Shown: positions 17,437 through 25,935 of the stretch, piece after piece
How the letters are laid out: each line of letters opens with the position of its first letter
How positions within the stretch are numbered: position 1 is the first letter of the stretch
NCBI RefSeq assembly: GCF_010614805.1
Contig: NZ_JAAFZC010000001.1
Span: 2,086,001-2,150,000, forward strand
DNA: 64,000 nt
Reading direction: 5' to 3'
From: Pseudooceanicola aestuarii
Lineage (GTDB): Bacteria; Pseudomonadota; Alphaproteobacteria; Rhodobacterales; Rhodobacteraceae
The notes under the pieces: model-generated
The model's input: only the letters and a program-made list of their open reading frames with translations
Told to the model about the DNA's origin: nothing
Database searches by the model: none
Made by a program: the position numbers and the translations under genes

Positions 17437-18749
17437 GCCTTGATAATAACGACGCCCATTTGCCGACACTGGATGATCTGGAGAGCCTGTTCGTCAACAA
17501 TGCTGATCTGGACAATATCCGTGCCCACCTCAGCCGTTTTAACCCTATCAAGACAATGGGTATGGAGCGGATGGAAATCCGGCACTCTGCCATCCTTGGC
17601 TGGTTGCTGAACCCTCAAGAAACCCATGGACTGGGGGATACCTTCCTCAAGGCGTTTCTGGCCCAGGCGTTGCGCGGCGATGACAGCAAGGCGCGGCCAA
17701 CAGCGCTGGATGTGTCGCAAGCCGATATGATGGACGCCGAAATCAGGCGCGAGTGGCGCAACATTGACCTACTTGTTCTAAGCCCCCGCAACGGCTGGGT
17801 TTTTGTAATCGAGAACAAATTCGATAGTGGTCAGCACAGCAACCAGCTGCAACGCTACATGGATGTTGTGGACGCAACGTTTATGGGGTCAGACAGCTTT
17901 AATTTGGTACGCGGTATATTTCTTACCCTTTGGGAAGAGAACCCTGAAGATGATCGATATGCGCCGATCGAGTATGGCGCAATCTGCGAATTGTTGGATC
18001 AGACTGCATTGTCTGGTCGGCTACCATTGGCACCAGAAGTCGAAACATTTTTGAAGCATTATTTAGACGTTATTCGAGAGGCGACAGGCATGAGCACTGA
18101 GCAAGTCGAAATGGAGAAGCTGGCGCGGCAACTCTACCGAGATCACAGGCGCGCTCTTGATTTCATTGTGGAGCACGGGAAAAGCACGGATTTCTCTTTT
18201 GCTTGCGATGCTGTCTTTGGGGAGGACCTTGAAGACGAAGCGGTAATCAAAGTCGGAAAACGTGAGTTCATTTTTAACCACTCGGATGCTCATTCATTCA
18301 GCTTTTTACCTAAGGCTTGGTACGATGCATTTGGGGGTGATGAGTATTGGTGGCATGGGTGTGAAAACTGGTGGGCAGGCTTCCCCCTCATTACCTGGAT
18401 CCAGCTTACAAGTGATGCAAAGGGGGCCAGTGGTCAGATTCGCCTATATGCGGAGGTTGGCCCCCTGAGCGATCATGACTTTCGCCGTGAATTGATTGCT
18501 GCCATTACGGAAGTGGCAAAGAAGAAATCGCTGACAACGATCGGTTTCCAACGCGGCGCGGCCGACGAAGGCAAGAAATATTCAAAGTTCTTCAAAAAGA
18601 ACTTCTTTGCAGTTGATGATATTCATGACCAAGACAAGATCGCAAATGCCATCAAGAAGGTGCTGAAGTCTTTTGAGGCCGAGATGGACGCTGTTGCTAA
18701 GGTTTTGCCTCAGTTCGTATCGCACGGCCAGGAAGATAGTTCGGAATGA
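17433..18749 (+). CDS. PD-(D/E)XK nuclease family protein
   Basis: A 438-residue protein with a PDDEXK_4-type nuclease core: Asp112 in NIDLLVL and Glu127-Asn-Lys129 in VFVIENKFDS give the D...ExK active site. An N-terminal part carries RHSAILGWLLNP, seen in this family before the core. The C-terminal half is an unrecognised domain. It follows the methyltransferase with an ATGA overlap and is followed by an ATGA overlap to a 35-codon methyltransferase-tail copy. It is more AT-rich than the methyltransferase termini. Likely role: the cutting partner of the methyltransferase, acting on unmodified DNA. Confidence 0.8.
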   Translation: MSLDNNDAHLPTLDDLESLFVNNADLDNIRAHLSRFNPIKTMGMERMEIRHSAILGWLLNPQETHGLGDTFLKAFLAQALRGDDSKARPTALDVSQADMMDAEIRREWRNIDLLVLSPRNGWVFVIENKFDSGQHSNQLQRYMDVVDATFMGSDSFNLVRGIFLTLWEENPEDDRYAPIEYGAICELLDQTALSGRLPLAPEVETFLKHYLDVIREATGMSTEQVEMEKLARQLYRDHRRALDFIVEHGKSTDFSFACDAVFGEDLEDEAVIKVGKREFIFNHSDAHSFSFLPKAWYDAFGGDEYWWHGCENWWAGFPLITWIQLTSDAKGASGQIRLYAEVGPLSDHDFRRELIAAITEVAKKKSLTTIGFQRGAADEGKKYSKFFKKNFFAVDDIHDQDKIANAIKKVLKSFEAEMDAVAKVLPQFVSHGQEDSSE

Positions 18750-18853
18750 TTGGGTGTTCCATCTGCGATGCGGGGCGCTTCAAGAACGATGATGGACAGA
18801 TGGGGAAGCTGTTCGACATGTACCTTAAGATGACTGAGAAGGTGTCGGCATGA
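18746..18853 (+). pseudogene. Duplicated 3' tail of the methyltransferase gene (35-codon open frame)
   Basis: An in-frame 35-codon reading frame overlaps both neighbours by ATGA. From its residue 11 it repeats the C-terminus of the 916-residue methyltransferase: RFKND...KLFDMY.KMT.KVSA and the stop, with silent and non-silent differences. The DNA is similar too (AAGCTGTTCGACATGTAC is shared). It marks the end of a second, diverged methyltransferase gene, whose body is gone. Before nuclease insertion or recombination, the abi gene was probably directly behind a methyltransferase. Translational coupling may keep this remnant in use. Confidence 0.8.
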
Positions 18854-19743
18854 CGGATTTTAACAGCATGACTTTGATGGCTGCGGGCGAGATGATTGCT
18901 GAAATGTCTACCCAAGCTGCGTTCTCAGCATTGATCCTGAGCTGGGACGTTGATGAGTTCTGTGGTTCTGGTTCTGGTTCTGTTACCTCGAAGGCAAATG
19001 ATCTTGTGAAGTTCGCTAAGAGCAACATGGGAAGCCAGAGATCTGTTCCAACGGCCAACGGCCGATGCGAGCTTCCAAGAGCCATGATGGAATATGCCAT
19101 AACAGCTTCGGAACAAGCGAAGCGTAACTGTCCTGATGCTTGGTCGCGGCTTGTTGCGGGCCTGAAGATGGACGGTTTCGAGATCGGAGAAGAAAAGTTT
19201 CCTGATCCCTCTGGGCGGCAATCCCTATTTGAAGACGGTCCGGTCATGATCGCAAAGCCAACACTAAGACGGATGCTGCCTCAGTCCGTGCCGGGCTTGA
19301 ATTTGCGAGCAGCCGACGACGAAATAACTACCTTGCTGAAGAAGCATGGTTTTTCCACAGCTTTGGGACATCTGCAGCAAGCGACGGCCACGTTTCAAGG
19401 TGGACATTGGTCCAGCGCCAACGCGATGATACGAGATTTCTACCAAGAGCTTTTGGATAAAATTGCCGAACGCTTTGGATGTGATCCGAAGGTCAGTGAT
19501 AATCAGAAACGCCAATATCTTGCTCAAGACGCCTCCGGACCGTTTCTCTATCACGAATACAATGAGTGGGAGAACGATAGAGGTAAGCCAGCTTATGTGT
19601 TGGGGCTGTGGGCAAGGCTTCATCCTCACGGTAGTCATCCAGGTCTTTCTGATGAAGATGACTGCGCGTTTAGATTTCAGATAATTTTAATTACTGCACG
19701 AGTTTTCCTGAGGCGTTTTGATAAGAGAGTTAGCCCCAAATGA
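18850..19743 (+). CDS. Abortive-infection-like protein with Abi_C domain
   Basis: A 297-residue protein. The C-terminal 140 residues (QLLDKIAERFG-like helix, then YVLGLWARLHPHGSHPGLS, then DCAFRFQIILITARVFLRRFD) match the Abi_C pattern of abortive-infection family proteins, in which GSHPG is the hallmark. The N-terminal part contains Gly/Ser-rich GSGSGSV and no recognised domain. It overlaps the methyltransferase-tail copy upstream and the helicase gene downstream, both by ATGA. It may arrest growth or act as a sensor in the operon. The exact biochemical activity of Abi_C proteins is not known. Confidence 0.75.
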   Translation: MTDFNSMTLMAAGEMIAEMSTQAAFSALILSWDVDEFCGSGSGSVTSKANDLVKFAKSNMGSQRSVPTANGRCELPRAMMEYAITASEQAKRNCPDAWSRLVAGLKMDGFEIGEEKFPDPSGRQSLFEDGPVMIAKPTLRRMLPQSVPGLNLRAADDEITTLLKKHGFSTALGHLQQATATFQGGHWSSANAMIRDFYQELLDKIAERFGCDPKVSDNQKRQYLAQDASGPFLYHEYNEWENDRGKPAYVLGLWARLHPHGSHPGLSDEDDCAFRFQIILITARVFLRRFDKRVSPK

Positions 19744-21782
19744 CCAAACCCGTTTCCTCTGTCTGTGTTTCCTACCCGGCCAACGGCAGCTCCACCAAGT
19801 CCAACGAGCTCGGGATGCGCACCATGCAGGAGCGCGCATATGAAAAGCGGGGTGAGCAATACCTGCTAATCAAGTCGCCGCCCGCCTCGGGGAAAAGCCG
19901 GGCGCTGATGTTCATCGCGCTCGACAAGCTGCATAATCAGGGTCTGAAGCAAGCCATCATCGTGGTGCCGGAGAAATCGATCGGATCAAGCTTCGCCGAT
20001 GAACCGCTATCGAAGTTCGGCTTCTGGGCTGACTGGACGGTCGCGCCGCGCTGGAACCTCTGCAATTCGCCGGGGGGAGACAGCGGCAAGGTCGGTGCGG
20101 TTGGCAAGTTCCTGGAAGGAGCCGACCAGATCCTCGTCTGCACCCATGCGACCTTCCGCTTCGCCGTCGACAAGTTCGGGATCGAAGCGTTCGATAATCG
20201 GCTGATTGCGGTGGACGAGTTCCACCATGTCTCGGCTAACCCCGACAACAAGCTGGGCGCGCATCTGGGCACCCTGATCGCCCGCGACAAGTCGCATGTG
20301 GTCGCCATGACCGGATCGTATTTCCGTGGCGACACCGAGGCCGTTCTGTCGCCCGAGGACGAGGCGCTGTTCGAGACTGTTACTTATACCTATTACGAGC
20401 AGCTCAGCGGGTACACATACCTGAAGACGCTCGACATCGGGTATTTCTTCTACAGCGGTTCCTATGCCGACGAACTGCTTAAGGTGCTGGACCCGAACGA
20501 GAAGACGATCCTGCACATCCCGAACGTCAATTCGCGCGAAAGCACGAAGGACAAGCATCGGGAGGTTGAGCACATCATCGACGCCTTGGGCGATTGGCAG
20601 GGCACTGACCCGGCCACCGGCTTTCAGCTGGTGAAGCGCGACGATGGCAAACTGCTGCGGATTGCCGACCTTGTGGACGATGATCCGGCCAAGCGAGACA
20701 AAGTTTCCGCATCGCTCAAAGAGCCGAGCCAGAAGAACAACCGCGATCATGTGGACATCATCATCGCGCTTGGAATGGCGAAGGAAGGCTTTGACTGGAT
20801 CTGGTGTGAACACGCGCTGACCGTAGGCTACCGGTCGAGCCTGACGGAAATCGTGCAGATCATTGGACGGGCCACGCGGGACGCCAAGGGCAAGACGCAC
20901 GCGCGTTTCACCAACTTGATTGCGGAACCTGATGCTTCGGAAGAGGCCGTGCGTGAGGCTGTGAATGACACGCTGAAGGCCATTGCAGCCAGTTTGTTGA
21001 TGGAACAGGTTCTGACGCCGAAGTTCGAGTTCAAGCCCAAAGCGCCCGCCAATACTCCGCAGGACGGCTTCAACTATGGCGAAGGTGACTACGATCCTAA
21101 GAAATGCAATGTCGGCTTCAACGAGGAGCAGGGAACGTTTCAGATCGAGATAAATGGCCTGACACCGCCGAAAAGCCCGGAGGCGCACCGAATTTGCAAG
21201 AATGATCTGACCGAGGTGATCACCGCATTCGTACAGGACAAGACATCGATCGAACGCGGTCTGTTCGATGAAGAGGTTGTGCCTGAAGAGCTGACGCAGG
21301 TGCGGATGGGCAAAATTGTACGCGATAGATATCCAGAACTGGATGAGGCGGACCAAGAGGCTGTACGCCAACACGCAATTGCCGCGATGAATTTCACCCA
21401 ACAGGCTAAAAAGTCTCTGGTCGGTGATGGTAGCGAAACGGCCGTGAATACTGCATTCGTTGATGGCGTCCGCCAATTCGCGTTGAGTGTCAGGGATCTG
21501 GACATTGATCTGATCGACCGGATCAACCCGTTCAGCGAAGCCTACGCTATCCTTGCTAAAACCATGAGTGAGCAGAGCCTGAAGGATGTTGCGGCGGTGA
21601 TTGAGGCTAAGAAAATCCAGCTTTCACCCGAAGAAGCCCGCGACCTGGCGAAACGCGCTGTGAAATTCAAGCAAGAGCGCGGACGTCTGCCGTCTTTGAC
21701 ATCCGCCGATGCTTGGGAGAAACGAATGGCAGAAGGCGTGGCCTACTTAACGCGAATGAAGCAGGAAGCGATAAATGGGTAA
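19740..21782 (+). CDS. Superfamily II DEAD/DEAH-type helicase
   Basis: A 680-residue protein with a full SF2 set: Walker A SPPASGKS (Lys52), DEFH (159-162), the TGS motif III in MTGSYFRG, and motif VI QIIGRATR (373-380). After the helicase core, about 270 residues have no known domain; they may bind the nucleases. The family resembles the restriction-subunit helicases of type I/III and SauUSI-like systems, but without a fused nuclease. Probable role: ATP-driven DNA translocation that activates cleavage by the PD-ExK or GIY-YIG partner. ATGA overlap upstream, 8-base overlap with the GIY-YIG gene downstream. Confidence 0.85.
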   Translation: MTKPVSSVCVSYPANGSSTKSNELGMRTMQERAYEKRGEQYLLIKSPPASGKSRALMFIALDKLHNQGLKQAIIVVPEKSIGSSFADEPLSKFGFWADWTVAPRWNLCNSPGGDSGKVGAVGKFLEGADQILVCTHATFRFAVDKFGIEAFDNRLIAVDEFHHVSANPDNKLGAHLGTLIARDKSHVVAMTGSYFRGDTEAVLSPEDEALFETVTYTYYEQLSGYTYLKTLDIGYFFYSGSYADELLKVLDPNEKTILHIPNVNSRESTKDKHREVEHIIDALGDWQGTDPATGFQLVKRDDGKLLRIADLVDDDPAKRDKVSASLKEPSQKNNRDHVDIIIALGMAKEGFDWIWCEHALTVGYRSSLTEIVQIIGRATRDAKGKTHARFTNLIAEPDASEEAVREAVNDTLKAIAASLLMEQVLTPKFEFKPKAPANTPQDGFNYGEGDYDPKKCNVGFNEEQGTFQIEINGLTPPKSPEAHRICKNDLTEVITAFVQDKTSIERGLFDEEVVPEELTQVRMGKIVRDRYPELDEADQEAVRQHAIAAMNFTQQAKKSLVGDGSETAVNTAFVDGVRQFALSVRDLDIDLIDRINPFSEAYAILAKTMSEQSLKDVAAVIEAKKIQLSPEEARDLAKRAVKFKQERGRLPSLTSADAWEKRMAEGVAYLTRMKQEAING

Positions 21783-22956
21783 CGGGTTCACTGAAGACGA
21801 CGATGCACTTCTCGCCGAGCTTGGCGTCGAAGTAGAGCACAAAAAGCAAGTGAAACGAACGCCCCGCGAAGAGCGCATCATCGCGGGGTTTGAGGATATT
21901 CAGAAGTTTGTCGCCGATCAGGGAAGGCTGCCGCGGCATTCGGGTAACGGAGACATCTTCGAGCGTCTTTATGCAGTACGTCTTGACCGTATCAGGGAGT
22001 TACCAGAAGCGCTCGATCTCCTGGCAGGCTTGGATCATGGTAATCTCTTGGCTGAGGCAGCACCAGCCGAGGGCGCTGAAGATCTGGATGACGATGCCCT
22101 CTTAGCGGCATTGGGTGTTGAAATCGAAGCCAGCCCGATAACTGAATTGAAACATGTCCGCTCCGCCACAGAACGGAAAGCAGCCGAGGAGGTTGCAAAC
22201 CGCCAGAAATGTGATGACTTCGAGAAATTCAAACCCCTGTTTGAAAAGGTGCAGCGCGAACTGGACACAGGCGCGCGCGAGACCCGACCATTCGAATTGA
22301 AAGCCGAAATTCAGAAGGGGCGCTTCTTCATTGTAGAAGGTCAGAAAGCCTATGTCGCAGATATGGGTGAAACCACGCTCACCGACCAGGGGCGAACCGA
22401 TGCCCGACTTCGGGTAATCTTCGACAACGGAACTGAAAGCAACATGCTGATGAGGTCGCTTCAACGGGCCCTCAATAAGGATGCGACGGGACGCCGCATT
22501 ACTGAGCCTGTCGCAGGTCCCTTGTTCTCTGACGCCGTGGAAGAGGGAGACAGTACAACTGGGACAATTTATGTTCTGCGCAGCAAGTCTGACCACCCAT
22601 TGGTGGAAGCCAATCGTGAACTCGTTCACAAGATCGGCGTGACCACGTTGCCAGTGAAAAAGAGGATCGCAGGCGCCCAACTTCAACCAACCTTTTTGAT
22701 GGCGCAGGTCGAGGTTGTTGCGACCTACGAGCTCTATAACATCAATCAGACGCGTCTCGAAAACTTGATCCACCGCATCTTCGGGAATGCGCAGCTCGAC
22801 ATTCAGATCCCCGATCGATTTGGCCGACTCACATCCCCGAGAGAATGGTTTCTTGTGCCGTTGTTTGTCATCGATGACGCCGTTGAGAAAATCAGGGACG
22901 GCACGATTACGAATTACGCATACGATCCAGAGAAAGCCGAACTGGTCGTACGGTAA
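21775..22956 (+). CDS. GIY-YIG nuclease (T5orf172/Mug113-type) with N-terminal adaptor region
   Basis: A 393-residue protein. The nuclease is C-terminal: GTIYVLRS at residues 263-270 gives the GIY strand, KIGVTT at 286-291 the YIG strand with Lys in place of Tyr, and Glu329 in RLENLIHRIF is the likely metal-binding glutamate. Residues 1-110 contain two copies of a short acidic element (DDDALLAELGVEVE near residue 6 and DDDALLAALGVEIE near residue 104), probable peptide-type interaction motifs. The start lies inside the helicase gene (8-base overlap). It is the last gene of the operon. Likely an effector nuclease coupled to the helicase. Confidence 0.82.
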   Translation: MGNGFTEDDDALLAELGVEVEHKKQVKRTPREERIIAGFEDIQKFVADQGRLPRHSGNGDIFERLYAVRLDRIRELPEALDLLAGLDHGNLLAEAAPAEGAEDLDDDALLAALGVEIEASPITELKHVRSATERKAAEEVANRQKCDDFEKFKPLFEKVQRELDTGARETRPFELKAEIQKGRFFIVEGQKAYVADMGETTLTDQGRTDARLRVIFDNGTESNMLMRSLQRALNKDATGRRITEPVAGPLFSDAVEEGDSTTGTIYVLRSKSDHPLVEANRELVHKIGVTTLPVKKRIAGAQLQPTFLMAQVEVVATYELYNINQTRLENLIHRIFGNAQLDIQIPDRFGRLTSPREWFLVPLFVIDDAVEKIRDGTITNYAYDPEKAELVVR

Positions 22957-23056
22957 AGCGGTACGGTGGCCTTGTTCATTCGCTTCCTGATAAGAGAACG
23001 TCGAAGCTGAGGCATTGGTGTACACATTGGGTGAACATGGGGTGCAACTGTAGTCA

Positions 23057-23081
23057 TTGCTCGCTCTAAACAAGCGAGCAA
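23057..23081. terminator. Hairpin between the defence operon and the integrase gene
   Basis: TTGCTCGCT and AGCGAGCAA form a perfect 9-bp stem around a 7-base loop, about 100 bases behind the GIY-YIG stop and 94 bases behind the end of the converging integrase gene. No T-run follows on either strand, so termination is plausible for both but unproven. Confidence 0.5.
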
Positions 23082-23174
23082 ATGGGTTGCTATCTTCATC
23101 AGCACCACGTGAGCCAAAGGTTTTCGGCGTCCGGCCTGAACCGCGGTAGCTCCATTGTCATGAGGCACCGTAAA

Positions 23175-24572
23175 TCAGCGGACAGATTGGGACGACGTTA
23201 CGATTTCTCCCCGCTCGATCATATCGATTGCTTCGGCGAGTGTTTCTACAGCATCTCGAAGAAGATTTGGCAAACCTTTCATCTCCTTGGCGAGTTTCAC
23301 ATAGCTCTGAATTGCCGGGCTGACTGTGTCCTTCGACATGGGGTTTTTGTGCGACAGCAGGGTATCAACGACCTCTGCTGGCACGCCCATCAATACCAAG
23401 ATTGTCGCCCCGGTCCGACGCAGATCGTGTCGGTGCCAGTTCTCGATACTCGAAAGGTCTTGCAACATGTTCTTTGATCGGTTCCAGTTGCCAAGCGGAC
23501 CGAGCTCTTGATTTGGAAAGATAAGTTGATCGCTTTCACGATTGGGGAATCCGGGGAGAGACCTAAGAAGATTCATAGCAGATTTTGACAATGGGTGCGT
23601 CACCTCTCGGCCGCCCTTGACACGCTTGGTCCAGACGCACTCGTCAAAGCAAACGTCCGCCCACCGCGCAGCCTCAACCTCTTCACGTCGTGAGAGTGTC
23701 AAAAGTATAAATTTTTGAGCGATCGGGCGTAGGTCTACCTTCCACCACTCTTCCGAATTGGTCTCGGGAACGGTTAGATATTGTAGCAAGCAACGAAGCT
23801 CTGCCACGGAGAGCACCCGATCGCGCTCGCCTGTGATCTTTGGATCGTCGATTGACGGATCTTGAACAGCAAGAAGATCTGCAAGAAGCAGCTGTGGTTT
23901 CCGCCCAGCCCCAACTTTCACGAACCGCGGAGTCCTATGAGAAGCCCAGTTAAAGACAGTTCTTAGATAGGCCAATGCCTTAGCTGCTTGACCGTTTGCC
24001 GATGTCTTTCCCGTACGACTCTTACTTTTCGGTTTGTAAGAGTGGGCGAGCTCAGACGCCTTCTCGACTGTCAGCTCTCTCGCGGGTCGGTGCAACATCT
24101 CACCGAATACGGTTGAAATAACCTGGCGTGCAGTCGATGCGTCACTTGTCTTCCCGCGCTGCCTCCAAATCTGTTTCGTGGCGCTAAACTTGCTTTCAGC
24201 CTCCAATAGAAGTTGGAAGAGGGTCACGTCATCTATGACGGCTGCGGGTTTCAGGTGCTCAGCCAGGCTCTCAGGTACAGCGAACACTCCCCGAAGTTGG
24301 TCGGCCTTCTGGCGTGCAGCCTTCAACGGCACTTCCGGATATCGCCCTATAGTTACGGTGCGGCTCTTGCCGTGGCAGTCACGTCCCATGTAGGCCCAGG
24401 TCTTCGTACCTTTAGCTCCTACGCGTAGAGACAGTCCTTGGCAGACGTTATCTGAAATTGTTTGCCGCTTTCCGGTCGGTTTGATGTTCCGGGCAAAGAT
24501 GTCGGTAAGCCTTACCTTTCGACTTGCGCGGTTGGCGGGGCGTTCTTGAGTGGTGGTTTGGTTCGTGGACAC
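23175..24572 (-). CDS. int: P4-type tyrosine integrase of the island
   Basis: A 465-residue integrase. The N-terminal DUF4102-type arm-binding domain contains LSLRVGAKGTKTWAY and RTVTIGRYPEVPLKAARQKA. The catalytic domain carries arginine I (TLSRREEVEAARW), box II as HRHDLRRTGA, the third-box histidine in LLSHK, and the nucleophile tyrosine in IQSYVKLAKEM. Enzymes of this group insert islands into tRNA 3' ends. The gene starts about 280 bases from a truncated tRNA-Phe copy, with repeats between, exactly as expected for an attachment region. It appears intact. Confidence 0.93.
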   Translation of the reverse strand: MSTNQTTTQERPANRASRKVRLTDIFARNIKPTGKRQTISDNVCQGLSLRVGAKGTKTWAYMGRDCHGKSRTVTIGRYPEVPLKAARQKADQLRGVFAVPESLAEHLKPAAVIDDVTLFQLLLEAESKFSATKQIWRQRGKTSDASTARQVISTVFGEMLHRPARELTVEKASELAHSYKPKSKSRTGKTSANGQAAKALAYLRTVFNWASHRTPRFVKVGAGRKPQLLLADLLAVQDPSIDDPKITGERDRVLSVAELRCLLQYLTVPETNSEEWWKVDLRPIAQKFILLTLSRREEVEAARWADVCFDECVWTKRVKGGREVTHPLSKSAMNLLRSLPGFPNRESDQLIFPNQELGPLGNWNRSKNMLQDLSSIENWHRHDLRRTGATILVLMGVPAEVVDTLLSHKNPMSKDTVSPAIQSYVKLAKEMKGLPNLLRDAVETLAEAIDMIERGEIVTSSQSVR

Positions 24573-24849
24573 TTTGGACTCCTGATCTGCTGGTCAGGAA
24601 AGAAGTCGTTTCGTTTTCGCGCGTCCGGAAATGTCGTAGGCGAGAAAAGCGCCAGAAAACGCTCGGGACGACACCGGGACGACAAAATAGCGTCGCTGGT
24701 TTGATCCCCTGTGAGACGTGGAGATAATCTTGAGACAGACTTTGGGGCTCGAAATTGTGAACCTATATGTTCGATATCAATAGGTTATACGGCTTTTGAG
24801 TCTCAAAGCGTCTCACCCTGTCTCAGAACCTGGCCAACCCAAGACTTGT
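24573..24849. promoter_or_regulatory. Integrase promoter and putative arm-site region
   Basis: Five copies of the hexamer GTCTCA/TGAGAC lie here: TGAGAC at 24712 and 24731, and GTCTCA at 24800, 24810 and 24820. The last three are spaced by exactly 10 bases, one helical turn. AACCTAT at 24760-24766 and ATAGGTT at 24780-24786 form an inverted repeat. This fits arm-type sites for the integrase or its excisionase, next to the crossover site; the promoter of int should lie here too. Confidence 0.5.
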
Positions 24850-24904
24850 GAGCAGTGGATTGAAAATCCTCGTGTCGGTGGTTCGATTCCGCCCCCGGGC
24901 ACCA
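24850..24904 (+). repeat. attR: Island attachment site: duplicated 3' part of tRNA-Phe(GAA)
   Basis: The sequence holds the anticodon stem-loop (TTGAAAA loop, anticodon GAA), variable loop, T-arm (GGTGG-TTCGATT-CCGCC) and 3' acceptor strand CCCGGGC with ACCA. The matching 5' acceptor GCCCGGG and the D-arm are missing: upstream sequence does not fit. It is therefore not a working tRNA but the direct-repeat half left when an island inserts in the tRNA 3' end. Core genes follow immediately. The intact tRNA-Phe should be at the other end of the island, which is not in this window. Confidence 0.88.
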
Positions 24905-25140
24905 TTGTTTACACGAAAACCGAACCTGCGTTTCTGGCTCTGGCCGGATCCGTCATCCATGGGCCGGGCCTTCCGACCTTTGGCGGATTTGCAGTATCGG
25001 GGAACAGGTCTTCGGCCTTGATCCCTGGCCGCGGCCAGGGTGTGGGAAGCAGTCCGGCCTTGTATTCCCCCTCTGATCCGCGCTGATCACGCGACGGCGA
25101 GCGCCAATGCATGCACGGGGTGGTCGCGTTTGGGTTCGGG
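24905..25140. other. Intergenic region right of the attachment site
   Basis: About 240 bases of GC-rich host sequence behind the end of the heme operon. A perfect 18-base palindrome (CCCTGGCCG and its complement) at about 25024-25041 may help terminate the heme operon on the minus strand. No gene is credible. Confidence 0.35.
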
Positions 25141-25935
25141 TCAGTCCGGCAACAGGGCGACCAGGTCGGCGGCGCCCGCAGGCAGGGAGGCGGCGCTGCG
25201 AGGGCGGGGTACGGCAACGCAGCTGCCGGGGTGCCCAAGGCTGGCCAATTGATGCGAGACGCCGCCGCCCCAGTGCAGGTGCCCCTGGCCGATGATGCCC
25301 ACCACCTGCGGCGCGCCGGGATGATCCGTTGCGGTGGCAAGACGGGTGGCGAAGGCCCGATCCCAGACCTCCTGTGCGCGCACGAACCTGTCGAAGGCCG
25401 GATCCCGGCCATCCACGGCCCCGCGCGCGGCACCGCTGCCAGCGACCATTCTGAACAGGTCGTCGCGATAGGCGCGGGGGGAGGGGGCGGCAGGGGTCAG
25501 ACCCTCCCGCGCATCTTCGGGGATGGCCGCCCAGCCATCGCGCCCGACCTCGCGCACCAGATCGCGGCGGCAGTTCAGCCCGACCATCGCGGTGCCCGTC
25601 TCCCGGCAAAAGCGGAACAGCGGCAGATACAGTTCGGCGGGGAACCCCCAGACCTTGTTCCATTCGGCGCGGGCCAGGAACGTGTCCTCGTCCAGCCTGC
25701 CGTCGACCCATTCGGCCAGCACCGGGTCCAGCCGGGCCGGAAACATCTCGAACCCCAGGACCAGGGGACGGCGGGCCAGCAGACCTGCGGCGACATGCAA
25801 TTGCCAGCGGTGGATCGCGGCGATGTCGTGCTGTTCGCCCAGCAGGACGATCGGCGCCTGCGCAAGGATGTCCAGCGCCCCGACATGCGACAGCGGCGCG
25901 CCGGTGGCCGGGCTGTACCAGGGCCGGGCGCTCAT
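25141..25935 (-). CDS. ChaN-like (DUF399) heme-binding-fold protein
   Basis: A 264-residue protein of the ChaN/Tiki-like superfamily: IVLLGEQHDIAAIHRWQL near residues 28-45 carries the typical GE.H motif, FEMFPARLDPVL follows, and a C-terminal VVGIIGQGHLHWGGG gives the G.GH element. ChaN of Campylobacter is an iron-regulated heme-binding lipoprotein. Here no signal peptide or lipobox is seen at the N-terminus, so it may be cytoplasmic or exported otherwise. Last gene of the heme operon; its start overlaps the HemS-like gene by ATGA. Confidence 0.8.
   Translation of the reverse strand: MSARPWYSPATGAPLSHVGALDILAQAPIVLLGEQHDIAAIHRWQLHVAAGLLARRPLVLGFEMFPARLDPVLAEWVDGRLDEDTFLARAEWNKVWGFPAELYLPLFRFCRETGTAMVGLNCRRDLVREVGRDGWAAIPEDAREGLTPAAPSPRAYRDDLFRMVAGSGAARGAVDGRDPAFDRFVRAQEVWDRAFATRLATATDHPGAPQVVGIIGQGHLHWGGGVSHQLASLGHPGSCVAVPRPRSAASLPAGAADLVALLPD

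Noticed and set aside
24830..24904. A complete tRNA-Phe gene
   Set aside because: The 5' acceptor strand and D-arm are absent, so only the 3' half is there; it is read as an attachment repeat.
503..24904. A prophage
   Set aside because: No capsid, terminase, portal, tail or lysis genes; the region is an integrative defence island.
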